From: JAFAXD01 sp035472475
GTDB lineage: Bacteria; Pseudomonadota; Alphaproteobacteria; Rhizobiales; Xanthobacteraceae
Length of the DNA stretch: 25,623 nt
Reading direction: 5' to 3'
Assembly (NCBI GenBank): GCA_035472475.1
Contig: DATIPA010000117.1
Span: forward strand, 1 to 25,623
The translations under genes and the position numbers were made by a program. Below, piece by piece: positions 1-7,843 of this stretch. Each line of letters opens with the position of its first letter. The stretch's first letter is position 1. A model generated the notes under the pieces. The model was not told where the DNA came from and made no database searches. It saw only the letters and a list, made by a program, of their open reading frames with translations.

Positions 1-181
1 AATCCTTGTCGAGCCCGGCCATGATGCGCAGCAAGGTCGACTTGCCGGAGCCGTTGACCCCGAGCACGCCGATCTTGGCATCCGGATAGAACGACAAGTT
101 GACGTTCTCCAGGACCTTGCGGTTGCCCGGATAGGTCTTGGACAGACCATGCATGTGATAAACGAATTGTCGGCCGTTCAT
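1..181 (-). CDS. ettA: Energy-dependent translational throttle protein EttA (ABC-F ATPase), N-terminal fragment
   Basis: The reverse strand reads a 60-residue N-terminus from an ATG at 181 and runs off the left edge of the window. It shows the EttA-type opening (QFVYHMHGLSKTYPGNRKVL) and a Walker A motif GVNGSGKST followed by LLRIMAGLDKD. ABC-F proteins of this family have two ATPase domains and no membrane part. EttA binds the ribosomal E site and gates the first elongation steps according to ATP/ADP level. The match of the first 60 residues to EttA is from memory of the family and is strong, but the rest of the gene (usually about 550 residues) is not visible. It is transcribed away from the TctC-type gene, so the 172 bases to its right must hold its promoter. 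Confidence 0.9.
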   Translation of the reverse strand, partial: MNGRQFVYHMHGLSKTYPGNRKVLENVNLSFYPDAKIGVLGVNGSGKSTLLRIMAGLDKD

Positions 182-353
182 TGCTGCGTCTCGCAAAATC
201 CCGGGGTGGACCGCCCGCGCAATGTCCGTCGCGTTATGCGATGTCACGCCCGCGCATGGGTCGGAAAAAGCCCGCTTGATGTAACGATCAGCCCTGCAAA
301 GGGCAAGGCGATCGCCATTTCCCGGCCCGCCCGCGATCGGCTACAGTCGCACA
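182..353. promoter_or_regulatory. Divergent intergenic region between ettA and the TctC-type gene
   Basis: These 172 bases separate two divergent genes and must contain both promoters. I see no Shine-Dalgarno sequence ahead of the ATG at 354. A -10-like TACAGT at 342-347 ends only six bases before that ATG, with a poor -35 region (TTTCCC at 318-323, 18-base spacer). If real, transcription would begin at or next to the start codon, giving a leaderless message. No other convincing motif was found by eye. Confidence 0.3.
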
Positions 354-1325
354 ATGCTGAAAATTCTTGCCCCGATCTCCATGGCCGTCCTGCTTGCATC
401 GACGGGATGGGCGCTGGAGGCAGGCGCCGACTATCCCACCCAACCGATCCGCGTCATCGTGACCGTACCGGCCGGCGGTGGGGTTGACGCGGTGACCCGG
501 ATCATCGCCGATGAGCTGCGCCAGCGGCTGGGCCAGCCGGTCGTGGTCGAGAACCGTGGCGGGCAAGCCGGCAATTTCGGGGCCGAGGCGGCGTTCGCGG
601 CCGAGCCGGACGGTTATACCCTGATGGCGTCGCAGCCAGCGCCGCTGACGGTCAACGCGCTGCTCTACCGCAAACTGAACTACGACCCTGCCGCGTTCGT
701 GCCGATCGCGATCATGACCACGATCCCGAACACACTGACGGTGCGGCCCGGCTTCCCAGCCAAGAGCGCGGAGGAATTCATCGCCTTTGCGCGCGCAAAC
801 CCGGGCAAGCTGAACTATGCCTCGCAAGGCACCGGAACGACCTCGCACCTCACAGCCGAATTGTTTCAGAGCCGTACCGGAGTGAAGATGGTGCACGTGC
901 CCTACAAGGGGACCGCGCCGGCGCTCAACGATCTCATCGCAGGTCATGTCGATCTGATGTTCACCGAACTCGCCTCCGCGCTTGAGCTGCATCGCGCCGG
1001 CAGGGCTCGCATTCTCGCGGTCGCCGCAACAGAACGTTCGCAGCAGCTGCCTGATGTGCCGACGTTGATCGAGGCCGGCGTGCCGGGCTTCGAATCCGGA
1101 ACCTGGAACGCGATCTCGGCGCCGCCCAAAACCCCTCCGGCGATTGTCGCCACACTCAACAAGGCCATCATTGACGCGCTCAACGCGCGGGATGTGCGCG
1201 CGCATCTCGCAACGCTGAGCACGCAGCCGGCCGAAACGACCCCGGCGCAGGCGGCGGAATTTATCAAGGCCGATGCGCGACGCTGGGCCGACGTCATCCG
1301 GGCGGCCGGCGTTACAGCCGATTAG
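354..1325 (+). CDS. Tripartite tricarboxylate transporter substrate-binding protein (Bug/TctC family)
   Basis: This 323-residue protein has an export signal (hydrophobic ILAPISMAVLLAS, likely cleavage after GWA near residue 20) and then the Bug-family start YPTQPIRVIVTVPAGGGVD. The ligand-loop features VVENRGGQAGN and YKGTAPALNDLIAGHVDLMF are also present. Length is typical for the family. Bug proteins bind carboxylates such as citrate, aromatic acids or amino acids in the periplasm and pass them to TctA/TctB permeases. No permease lies next to it; a fused TctA-TctB gene sits at the far right of the window, about 24 kb away. The downstream 2-hydroxyacid dehydrogenase (33 bases) suggests a hydroxy- or keto-acid ligand, which is inference. 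Many Bug proteins are orphans of this kind. Confidence 0.92.
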   Translation: MLKILAPISMAVLLASTGWALEAGADYPTQPIRVIVTVPAGGGVDAVTRIIADELRQRLGQPVVVENRGGQAGNFGAEAAFAAEPDGYTLMASQPAPLTVNALLYRKLNYDPAAFVPIAIMTTIPNTLTVRPGFPAKSAEEFIAFARANPGKLNYASQGTGTTSHLTAELFQSRTGVKMVHVPYKGTAPALNDLIAGHVDLMFTELASALELHRAGRARILAVAATERSQQLPDVPTLIEAGVPGFESGTWNAISAPPKTPPAIVATLNKAIIDALNARDVRAHLATLSTQPAETTPAQAAEFIKADARRWADVIRAAGVTAD

Positions 1326-1357
1326 GTTCATTGGACGAAATTCAGCGGGACAACACG

Positions 1358-2308
1358 ATGCGCTGTGCAATTCTCGACGACTATCAGAACGTTGCTCTGA
1401 AGATGGCCGATTGGTCAGCCATCTCGAAAACCGTCGAGATCAAGGTGTTCAATCAGTGGATTCCCACGGCGCAGGTGCCGGCGGCGCTGAAAGGCTTTGA
1501 GATCGTGTGCGCGATGCGCGAGCGCACGCGGTTTCCCAAGCAAGTGCTTGAGGCGCTGCCCGACCTTCGTTTGCTGATCTCGACCGGGATGCGCAATGCG
1601 GCAATCGACGTCAAGGCGGCGAACGAACGTGGCGTGGTGGTGTGCGGGACCGGCGGGTCCGGCAATCCGACCGCGGGTATCGCGATCGGCCTCATGCTCG
1701 AGCTCACCCGCCACATCGGCTATGAAAACGCCCGCCTGAAAGCTGGGGCGCCGTGGCAGACAACGATCGGCATCGACCTCGAAGGCAAGACGCTCGGCGT
1801 GGTGGGCTTGGGCAAGCTTGGGACGCGCGTCGCCAACATCGCAAAGGCGTTCGGCATGAACGTCATTGCGTGGAGCCAAAACCTGACGCCGGCGAAATGC
1901 CAAGAGGCGGGCGTGACCTACGCCAGCAAAGAGGATTTGTTCCGCACCGCGGACATTGTCTCGATCCACCTCATGCTCAGCGATCGTTCGCGCAGCCTGA
2001 TCGGGGCGAAGGATCTCGCGCTGATGAAACCGACCGCCTACCTCATCAACACGGCGCGCGCCGCAATCGTCGATCAAGGGGCCTTGCTCGCAGTCTTGAC
2101 CGAGCGGCGAATCGCGGGCACCGGCCTCGACGTGTTTGAGACCGAGCCGCTGCCGCTCGACAGTCCGCTGCGCGCGCTCGACAACGTGGTGATAACCCCG
2201 CACCTCGGGTACGTGAGCGTGCAGGCCTATGAGGTGTATTTCAGGGAGATCGTCGAGGACATTCGCGCCTTTCTCGACGGCAAGCCCATGCGCGTGATAC
2301 CGGCCTGA
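1358..2308 (+). CDS. D-isomer-specific 2-hydroxyacid dehydrogenase
   Basis: This is an NAD(P)-dependent oxidoreductase of the D-2-hydroxyacid dehydrogenase family (phosphoglycerate/glyoxylate/hydroxypyruvate reductase type), 316 residues from the ATG at 1358. A TTG at 1331 would add nine residues, but the ATG starts the expected MRCAILDDYQ and is preceded by a purine-rich AGCGGGA. The Rossmann motif GLGKLG is at about residues 150-155. The catalytic Arg-Glu-His triad is present: R234 in NTARAA, E263 in FETEP and H282 in TPHLGY. It follows the TctC-type binding protein by 32 bases, so the two are probably co-transcribed. This pairing is common and suggests import followed by oxidation or reduction of a hydroxy/keto acid. 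The exact substrate cannot be read from the sequence. Confidence 0.93.
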   Translation: MRCAILDDYQNVALKMADWSAISKTVEIKVFNQWIPTAQVPAALKGFEIVCAMRERTRFPKQVLEALPDLRLLISTGMRNAAIDVKAANERGVVVCGTGGSGNPTAGIAIGLMLELTRHIGYENARLKAGAPWQTTIGIDLEGKTLGVVGLGKLGTRVANIAKAFGMNVIAWSQNLTPAKCQEAGVTYASKEDLFRTADIVSIHLMLSDRSRSLIGAKDLALMKPTAYLINTARAAIVDQGALLAVLTERRIAGTGLDVFETEPLPLDSPLRALDNVVITPHLGYVSVQAYEVYFREIVEDIRAFLDGKPMRVIPA

Positions 2309-2620
2309 CTCGCTCGGAGCCTTGTAACTCATTGCAACATTAGAATTTTCTGCGCTGACGTCGGCGGCCGGCCAGTGCGCCCGAGGGATGCGGCCCGCGT
2401 TGGGGACACTGCCCAATTGGCCGGAAGGAATCAGGGTTGGTCGTAAGAGGGTTAGATTGCCCTATCGGATAAGGCTTTTTCGTGACACGGTCTTGCTGCA
2501 TTTTTGTTTTGAAACGCTCGCATTTGTAGGTAGAGTTGAACCAAGGGGGGCCAGCCGGTGCGGGGGTACGGCCTCACAAAAAAGCGCGCTGAATACATTC
2601 GAAGTGGGGCGAAGCTATCC
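2309..2620. other. 312-base intergenic region with a possible promoter for the phosphatase-aminotransferase cassette
   Basis: No gene is visible here. It is less GC-rich than its surroundings, with several T-runs between about 2470 and 2530. A promoter-like pair TTGAAA (2509-2514) and TAGAGT (2531-2536), 16 bases apart, points toward the phosphatase gene. The -10 match is weak. An in-frame GTG at 2558 could extend the phosphatase by 21 residues into this gap, but that extension looks unlike the family. No hairpin or repeat stands out. Confidence 0.3.
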
Positions 2621-3328
2621 ATGCCATCAGGGGTTCGTGTTTTCGTCGATTTCGACGGGACGATCTCGCTTGAGGATACAACCGACGTCATCCTCGAGCG
2701 TTTTGCTGATCCGGAATGGCGCAAGGTCGAGGCTGAGTGGCTTGCCGGAATAATCGGATCGCGGGAGTGCTTGGCGCGTCAGATCGATCTTGTGCGAGCG
2801 ACACCGGAGGAACTTGATTCGGTGGTGGAGGACGTGCCGCTCGACCCGCACTTTTCCGAATTGGTCGCGCTGTGCCGAAGCCACGGCGTGCCGCTGACCG
2901 TCATCTCCGACGGTCTCGACCGGATCATCAAGAAGATGCTCGCGCGCGCGGGTGTCGATGTTCCCGTGCTCGCCAATCGACTCGAGTCGCGAGGGCAGAA
3001 CCGCTGGCAGCTGGGCTTCCCGCATCAAGCGGGCGATTGCCGCTCCCAGGCCGGTCACTGCAAGTGCCAGGCGCTTGCAGGAGAGCCGGACAAGGTTCGC
3101 ATCCTGATCGGCGACGGCCGCTCGGATTTCTGCGCCGCGGAGACCGCCGACCTCGTGGTCGCCAAAGGCGCCCTCGCCGAGCACTGCCAAGTGGCAGGTC
3201 TTGCCTATATCGTGTTCGGCAATTTTGCGGGGGCAACAACGCTGATTGCAGATTGGATCGGAGGCTTGCGACGCCTGGACGGAAAGGCGCGTTACACCAA
3301 GGGCACGATCCATGCGACCACCGCTTAG
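2621..3328 (+). CDS. MtnX-like HAD-IB family phosphatase
   Basis: From the ATG at 2621 this is a 235-residue HAD-superfamily phosphatase. The nucleophile motif VDFDGT (D10, D12) sits at the N-terminus, ISDG gives motif II, and IGDGRSDFCAA gives motif IV. A cysteine-rich stretch around GDCRSQAGHCKC resembles the cysteine cluster of Bacillus MtnX, the methionine-salvage 2,3-diketo-5-methylthio-1-phosphopentane phosphatase. No other methionine-salvage gene is nearby, so the true substrate is probably different. A GTG at 2558 is an alternative start, but the ATG places the DxD motif where the family has it. The 3' end overlaps the aminotransferase start by 17 bases, implying translational coupling and a shared pathway. 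Confidence 0.85.
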   Translation: MPSGVRVFVDFDGTISLEDTTDVILERFADPEWRKVEAEWLAGIIGSRECLARQIDLVRATPEELDSVVEDVPLDPHFSELVALCRSHGVPLTVISDGLDRIIKKMLARAGVDVPVLANRLESRGQNRWQLGFPHQAGDCRSQAGHCKCQALAGEPDKVRILIGDGRSDFCAAETADLVVAKGALAEHCQVAGLAYIVFGNFAGATTLIADWIGGLRRLDGKARYTKGTIHATTA

Positions 3329-4739
3329 GCTCGCCGTTACCGGCAAGGAAGCGGATTCTGCATCGGCCCCGGATGCCGCCGAACTGCTAAAGCTCGAGGC
3401 GATCTACTGCTCGCACGGCGACACGGTTCACTATTCCGAACCGAAGATCTTCGACCGTTGCGAGGGATCTTATCTCTACGACGCCGAGGGCAGGCAGTAT
3501 CTCGACCTGCAAATGTGGTACTCGGCCGTCAATTTCGGCTACGCCAACCGCCGTCTCAACGACGCGCTCAAGCGCCAGATTGACCGGCTGCCGCAGGTCG
3601 CGAGCCAATATCTGCACCGCGAGAAGATCGAACTCGCCGCCATGATCGCGCGCGATGCCGAAGCGAAGTTCGGCCGCAAAGGTCGCGTGCATTTCAATGT
3701 AGGCGGATCTCAGGCGATCGAGGATTCGCTCAAGCTCGTGCGCAACGCCAGCAACGGCAAGAGCCTGATGTTTGCGTTCGAAGGCGGCTACCACGGCCGC
3801 ACGCTGGGCGCTTCTGCGATTACGTCGTCCTACCGCTATCGACGCCGTTTCGGCCATTTCGGCGACCGTGCGCATTTCCTGCCGTTTCCGTATCATTTCC
3901 GCGGCGCCAGGGGCATGAGCAAGGAGGAGTACGGCGTTGCCTGCGTGCGGCAATTCGAGCGGCTGTTTGAGAGCGAATATAACGGCGTATGGGATCCGAA
4001 AGCCGGCCAGGCCGAATACGCCGCGTTCTACGTCGAGACCATTCAGGGCACCGGCGGGTACGTGATCCCGCCCAAGAATTTCTTTGTCGAATTGAAGAAG
4101 GTGCTCGACCGCCACGGCATCTTGCTGGTGGTCGACGAAATCCAGATGGGTTTCTTCCGTACCGGCAAGCTCTGGTCGATCGAGCATTTCGGCGTGACGC
4201 CGGACGTGATCGTGTTCGGCAAGGCGCTCACCAACGGGCTCAACCCGCTATCCGGTCTATGGGCAGCGGAGGAGTTGATCAATCCGAAGGTGTTTCCGCC
4301 CGGCTCGACCCACTCGACCTTTGCGGGCAACCCGCTCGGGACCGCGATCGGGCTCGAGGCGATGAAGCTGATGCACGACGAGGACTTTGCGACGTCGGTC
4401 CCAAAGAAAGGCGCGTATTTTCTCGAAGGCCTGCAGGAGCTCAAGCGTCGCCACAAGATCATTGGCGACGTCGACGGCCTCGGCCTCGCGCTGCGGGTGG
4501 AAATCTGCGAACCGCACGACAGCTTCACGCCCTCCAAGGCGATCGTCGACCGCATGGTCGACGAAGCGCTCAAGGGCGACCTCGAGCACGGGGGCAAACG
4601 CTATGGCCTCGTGCTCGACATCGGCGGGTACTTCAAGAACGTGATTACGCTCGCACCCGCGCTCACCATCACCTACGATGAGATCGATCTGGGCCTTGCG
4701 CTCCTTGATCAGCTCATGACCCGCGTCTCGAAAGCGTGA
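3312..4739 (+). CDS. Class III PLP-dependent aminotransferase (ornithine/diamine aminotransferase-like)
   Basis: This fold-type I, class III aminotransferase has 475 residues from the ATG at 3312, which lies inside the end of the phosphatase gene. It shows GGYHGRTLGAS, VVDEIQMGFFRTG with the PLP-binding Asp at about residue 275, and the Schiff-base lysine in FGKALTNG at about K304. THSTFAGNPLG follows. Family members move an amino group from omega-amines or amino acids to 2-oxoglutarate or pyruvate. The substrate cannot be assigned; length and motifs fit the acetylornithine/ornithine/putrescine group. Its tight packing between a phosphatase and an alpha/beta hydrolase (7 bases to the next start) points to a three-step cassette rather than arginine metabolism. 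Confidence 0.9.
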   Translation: MRPPLRLAVTGKEADSASAPDAAELLKLEAIYCSHGDTVHYSEPKIFDRCEGSYLYDAEGRQYLDLQMWYSAVNFGYANRRLNDALKRQIDRLPQVASQYLHREKIELAAMIARDAEAKFGRKGRVHFNVGGSQAIEDSLKLVRNASNGKSLMFAFEGGYHGRTLGASAITSSYRYRRRFGHFGDRAHFLPFPYHFRGARGMSKEEYGVACVRQFERLFESEYNGVWDPKAGQAEYAAFYVETIQGTGGYVIPPKNFFVELKKVLDRHGILLVVDEIQMGFFRTGKLWSIEHFGVTPDVIVFGKALTNGLNPLSGLWAAEELINPKVFPPGSTHSTFAGNPLGTAIGLEAMKLMHDEDFATSVPKKGAYFLEGLQELKRRHKIIGDVDGLGLALRVEICEPHDSFTPSKAIVDRMVDEALKGDLEHGGKRYGLVLDIGGYFKNVITLAPALTITYDEIDLGLALLDQLMTRVSKA

Positions 4740-4746
4740 GCATGCC

Positions 4747-5694
4747 ATGACGGTCATTGATCGCAGCTTCAAGGTTGGCAAAGGCCGCACCGGCTTTCTG
4801 TTGATCCACGGTCTTGGCGGCACCCCGGTCGAACTCAAGTTCGTCGCCAAAGGCCTCGCCCGCCGCGGATTCCTGGTGCATTGCTGCCAGCTCGCGGGCC
4901 ACTGCGGCAGCGAGGCGGATCTGGTCGCAACAACGTGGCATGACTGGTACGCAAGCGTCGTAACCGCGTTCGACGAGTTGCGGGCGCAATGCGACACCGT
5001 GGTGGTCGGCGGCCTGTCGATGGGCGGCGTGCTGGCGCTGCATCTCGCCGCGCAGCGGCCAGACGACGTACACGGACTTGTGCTGTACGCGCCGACGCTT
5101 TGGTACGACGGCTGGTCGACGCCCTGGTACCGCTTCATCCTGCAATTCGCGCTGTGGTCGGCGTTCGGACAGGCGATCGTGCGCAGGGTTTACCGCTTCA
5201 CCGAAGGCGAGCCATACGGCATCAAGGACGCGGCCATTCGCGGTGTGGTGCTGGCGGCGATGAAATCCGGCGACAGCGCGCAGGCCGGAATCCTGACCAC
5301 ACCGGGCGACTCGGTGTGCCAGCTCCACAATCTCGTGCAGGTGGTCAAGGGCGAGCTTAGGAGCATCACCACGCCGGCGATGATCGTCCAGGCGCGCGAG
5401 GACGATCTCTCAAGCCTCAAGAACGCCGAATACCTGCAGCGCCAAATGAGCGGCCTCGTCGGCACGATCGTGCTCGACGACAGCTACCATATCGTCACGG
5501 TCGACCGGCAGCGCGACCTGCTGATCGAAAGCACGATGGCGTTCGCCACCATGCTCGCGGTCCGCCTGCAGCTCGAGGCGATGAGCGGGGACACCGTGCT
5601 GCCGATGAACACGACGCACGCCGCCACGGCTCGCCCGGCGTCCGCGCCCGACGATGCGCTTCCCGACGCGGCCCAGGCCCCGCGGTTACCTTAA
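4747..5694 (+). CDS. Alpha/beta hydrolase (carboxylesterase / monoacylglycerol lipase-like)
   Basis: This 315-residue serine hydrolase has the oxyanion-hole motif LLIHGLGGTP, the nucleophile elbow GLSMGG (Ser91), an acid in AREDD (D219 or D220) and His248 in DSYHIVTVD. That is a complete triad of the Est30/monoacylglycerol-lipase type. There is no signal peptide, so it is probably cytoplasmic. The last 40 or so residues are Ala/Pro/Thr-rich and look disordered. It starts 7 bases after the aminotransferase stop and is likely in the same operon. The family cleaves esters or thioesters of medium-chain acyl groups. Its role with the aminotransferase and phosphatase is unknown. Confidence 0.87.
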   Translation: MTVIDRSFKVGKGRTGFLLIHGLGGTPVELKFVAKGLARRGFLVHCCQLAGHCGSEADLVATTWHDWYASVVTAFDELRAQCDTVVVGGLSMGGVLALHLAAQRPDDVHGLVLYAPTLWYDGWSTPWYRFILQFALWSAFGQAIVRRVYRFTEGEPYGIKDAAIRGVVLAAMKSGDSAQAGILTTPGDSVCQLHNLVQVVKGELRSITTPAMIVQAREDDLSSLKNAEYLQRQMSGLVGTIVLDDSYHIVTVDRQRDLLIESTMAFATMLAVRLQLEAMSGDTVLPMNTTHAATARPASAPDDALPDAAQAPRLP

Positions 5695-5779
5695 CGGGCA
5701 AACACGCTTGCGTTAAACTGCCTCCGGCGCCCATGATGGCGCGCGGATAAGCATGTATTTGTGGCGTCGAGCGTAAGTC

Positions 5780-7033
5780 ATGAAGGCGATCATTGTCGGT
5801 GGCGGCATCGGCGGTCTTACGGCCGCGCTTATGTTGCATGCTCGCGGTCTTGATTGCGAGATTTTCGAACAGTCGGAAGCGATCCGCGAGCTCGGCGTCG
5901 GCATCAACACGCTGCCGCACGCGATTAAGGAGCTGGCCGAAATCGGACTGCTCGATCGTCTGGATCAGGTCGCGATCCGCACCTTCGAGCTGTTCTACAC
6001 CAACCGCTTCGGTCAGGAGATCTGGCGCGAGCCGCGCGGCACCGATGCCGGCTATGACGTGCCGCAGTTCTCGGTGCATCGCGGCCACTTGCAGGGCGTC
6101 ATCCTGCAGGCGGCGCGCGCGCGGCTCGGCGAGGCGCGCATTCACACCGGCCATCGGCTCGGCGCCTATACCCAGGACGACGCCGGTGTCACGGCCTATT
6201 TCTTCGATCGCACCGGCGCGCATCGCCACACCGCGCGCGGCGACGTGCTGATCGGCGCCGACGGCATCCACTCAAAGGTGCGCGAAACGCTCTATCCGAA
6301 CGAAGGCCCGGCACGCTGGAACGGCGCCATGCTGTGGCGCGGGGCCGTGGACTGGCCAGTGTTTCTGACCGGCCGCTCGATGATTGTCGCCGGCGGCATG
6401 GCGGCAAAACTCGTGATCTATCCGATCGCCGCCGGCCGGCGCGACGGCACGCGGCTGACCAACTGGGCCGTCGTGGCCAAGATCGGCCCGGACGGGTCGA
6501 TCCCGCCGAACAAGGAGGATTGGTCGCGGCCGGGCCGCTTCGAAGACCTGATGCCGCATGTGCGGCGGTTCGACATTCCGTTCGTTAACGCACAGGCGCT
6601 GATCGAGGCCACGCCGGAATTCTGGGAGTACCCGATGTGCGACCGTGATCCGCTCCCGCGCTGGTCACACGGGCGCGTAACCCTGCTCGGCGACTCGGCG
6701 CATCCGATGTATCCGGTCGGCTCCAACGGCGCCTCGCAGGCGATCCTGGACGCGCGCTGTCTCGCTGACCGGCTCAAGGGCGACGAGCATCCGGTTGCTG
6801 CGCTTTGGGCCTATCAACAGGAACGGTTGCCGCCGACGGCGCAGATCGTGCGCATGAACCGCAGTGGCGGCCCCGAAGGTGTCATCGACGCGGTCGAAGC
6901 GCGCGCGCCGGACGGCTTCTCCAATATCGACGATGTGCTCAGTTTCGAGCAGCGCAAGGCGATCGTGCGCGGCTATGCCGCGACTGCCGGCTTTGCGCAC
7001 GAGCAGGTCAACCGGCCCGCGAAAGCGGCGTAA
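5780..7033 (+). CDS. FAD-dependent monooxygenase (PhzS / salicylate hydroxylase-like)
   Basis: This 417-residue class A flavoprotein monooxygenase shows all three fingerprint motifs. They are the N-terminal dinucleotide-binding motif VGGGIGG (residues 7-13), the DG motif in IGADGIHSKVRE (Asp161), and the GD motif in LLGDSAHPMYPVGSNG (Asp305). Such enzymes use NAD(P)H and O2 to hydroxylate aromatic or heterocyclic rings; salicylate hydroxylase, 3-hydroxybenzoate 6-hydroxylase and PhzS are relatives. No membrane segment or signal is present. The gap from the previous gene is 85 bases, so it may have its own promoter, and its Shine-Dalgarno region is poor. It converges on a small cupin gene 27 bases away. 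Aromatic ring hydroxylation is a family-based expectation; the substrate is unknown. Confidence 0.9.
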   Translation: MKAIIVGGGIGGLTAALMLHARGLDCEIFEQSEAIRELGVGINTLPHAIKELAEIGLLDRLDQVAIRTFELFYTNRFGQEIWREPRGTDAGYDVPQFSVHRGHLQGVILQAARARLGEARIHTGHRLGAYTQDDAGVTAYFFDRTGAHRHTARGDVLIGADGIHSKVRETLYPNEGPARWNGAMLWRGAVDWPVFLTGRSMIVAGGMAAKLVIYPIAAGRRDGTRLTNWAVVAKIGPDGSIPPNKEDWSRPGRFEDLMPHVRRFDIPFVNAQALIEATPEFWEYPMCDRDPLPRWSHGRVTLLGDSAHPMYPVGSNGASQAILDARCLADRLKGDEHPVAALWAYQQERLPPTAQIVRMNRSGGPEGVIDAVEARAPDGFSNIDDVLSFEQRKAIVRGYAATAGFAHEQVNRPAKAA

Positions 7034-7060
7034 GCGCGCCTCCGCATTCGAACAGTACGC

Positions 7061-7513
7061 TCAGGCCGGCGGCGGCGGCAGGAACACGACTTCGTGCTTG
7101 GCCGACAACGCCACCACTTCGTTCGGCGTCTGCTCCGCCATGCTGTGGATCGCCCAGAACAAATCGTAGAGGCGGCGGGTCGGCGAGACCCAGAAGAAGC
7201 ATTTCACCGGCTGATCCGACTTGTTGAAGATGCCGTGGGCGATCCCCATCGGCAGCCGGATCAGGTCGCCGGCGGTCGCCGCAAAATCCTTGCCGTCGAG
7301 CACGAGATCGAAGCGGCCCTCGAACATGTAGATAAACTCGTCCTGGGTCGGATGAATGTGCGGCGGCACGAAGGTGCCGGGCGGAAATGTCGCGTGCCAG
7401 GAGAACGATGACTCGGAGAGGCTCTTGGGCACGTAGGTCTGGCCGAGAATGTTCCAGGAGATGCCGTCGATCCCGGTGTTGGTCTTGGTGATGCCTGCGG
7501 TGAGCGGTTGCAT
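7061..7513 (-). CDS. Single-domain cupin protein
   Basis: This 150-residue protein matches both cupin motifs in full. Motif 1 is G46-x5-H52-x-H54-x4-E59-x6-G66 (HIHPTQDEF), and motif 2 is G82-x5-P88-x-G90-x2-H93-x3-N97 (LPMGIAHGIFN). All four metal ligands (two His, Glu, His) are therefore present. The ATG at 7513 is chosen because AGGAG lies about ten bases upstream; reading further back gives no cupin-like sequence. The C-terminus ends in a Pro-rich tail. Small metal-binding cupins act as dioxygenases, isomerases or sugar-binding domains. It is divergent from the ABC transporter operon and convergent with the monooxygenase, so it may serve either. Substrate unknown. Confidence 0.85.
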   Translation of the reverse strand: MQPLTAGITKTNTGIDGISWNILGQTYVPKSLSESSFSWHATFPPGTFVPPHIHPTQDEFIYMFEGRFDLVLDGKDFAATAGDLIRLPMGIAHGIFNKSDQPVKCFFWVSPTRRLYDLFWAIHSMAEQTPNEVVALSAKHEVVFLPPPPA

Positions 7514-7662
7514 GAACGCGAGATCTCCTGTTGCGCGATGACGCCACAACGTTCCCGCAGCCTCCCGTTGCGTGCGGAACGATATGGGGAAATTGCTTGG
7601 GGCCCATTCAATCACGAAAGCGGTACGGCCGAAACGCTTCCAACGTGACGCACGCGATGCAT

Positions 7663-7690
7663 TTGCCGCTATCGTAAACGCCGCTATGAT
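7663..7690 (+). promoter_or_regulatory. Candidate sigma-70 promoter for the ABC transporter operon
   Basis: TTGCCG (7663-7668) and TATGAT (7685-7690) are separated by 16 bases and match the consensus at 4/6 and 5/6 positions. They point toward the solute-binding-protein gene, whose ATG lies 153 bases downstream. The -10 hexamer sits in the loop of the GCCGC/GCGGC inverted repeat. No transcript data are available, so this is a pattern match only. Confidence 0.4.
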
Positions 7691-7743
7691 GCGGCACCGG
7701 GAGATGATCCCGGGACGAGCCTGTAAGAGCTTGATTTTCAAAA

Positions 7744-7764
7744 CGTTCGTGGCTGGCACGAACG
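7744..7764. promoter_or_regulatory. Perfect 8-base inverted repeat, candidate operator or leader hairpin
   Basis: CGTTCGTG and CACGAACG flank a 5-base centre (GCTGG). The dyad lies about 55 bases after the -10 candidate and 80 bases before the start codon of the binding-protein gene. As DNA it could bind a dimeric repressor as a roadblock; as RNA it would form an 8-bp hairpin in the leader. There is no T-run after it, so it is not an obvious intrinsic terminator. Confidence 0.35.
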
Positions 7765-7843
7765 ATCAGGAACATCGGCACGACCCGTGCTTCGGCAAAC
7801 GATCGAGGCCGGATCGGCCGCTTGGCGCGGGAGGAGATTGAAC

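Larger units (their letters stand above)
7514..7843. other. 330-base divergent control region between the cupin gene and the ABC transporter operon
   Basis: No gene is supported here. The region holds a good promoter-like pair facing the transporter operon (7663-7690) and three successive inverted repeats. These are GCCGC/GCGGC at 7680-7695, CCGGGA/TCCCGG at 7697-7713 and an 8-base dyad at 7744-7764. The start of the binding-protein gene is preceded by GGGAGGAG just before 7844. The leader from the predicted transcription start to the ATG would be about 145 bases, which is long enough for RNA-level control. Confidence 0.45.

Noticed and set aside
2621..3328. Methionine-salvage phosphatase MtnX proper
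   Set aside because: The cysteine cluster is MtnX-like, but no mtn gene is adjacent; only family-level assignment is justified.
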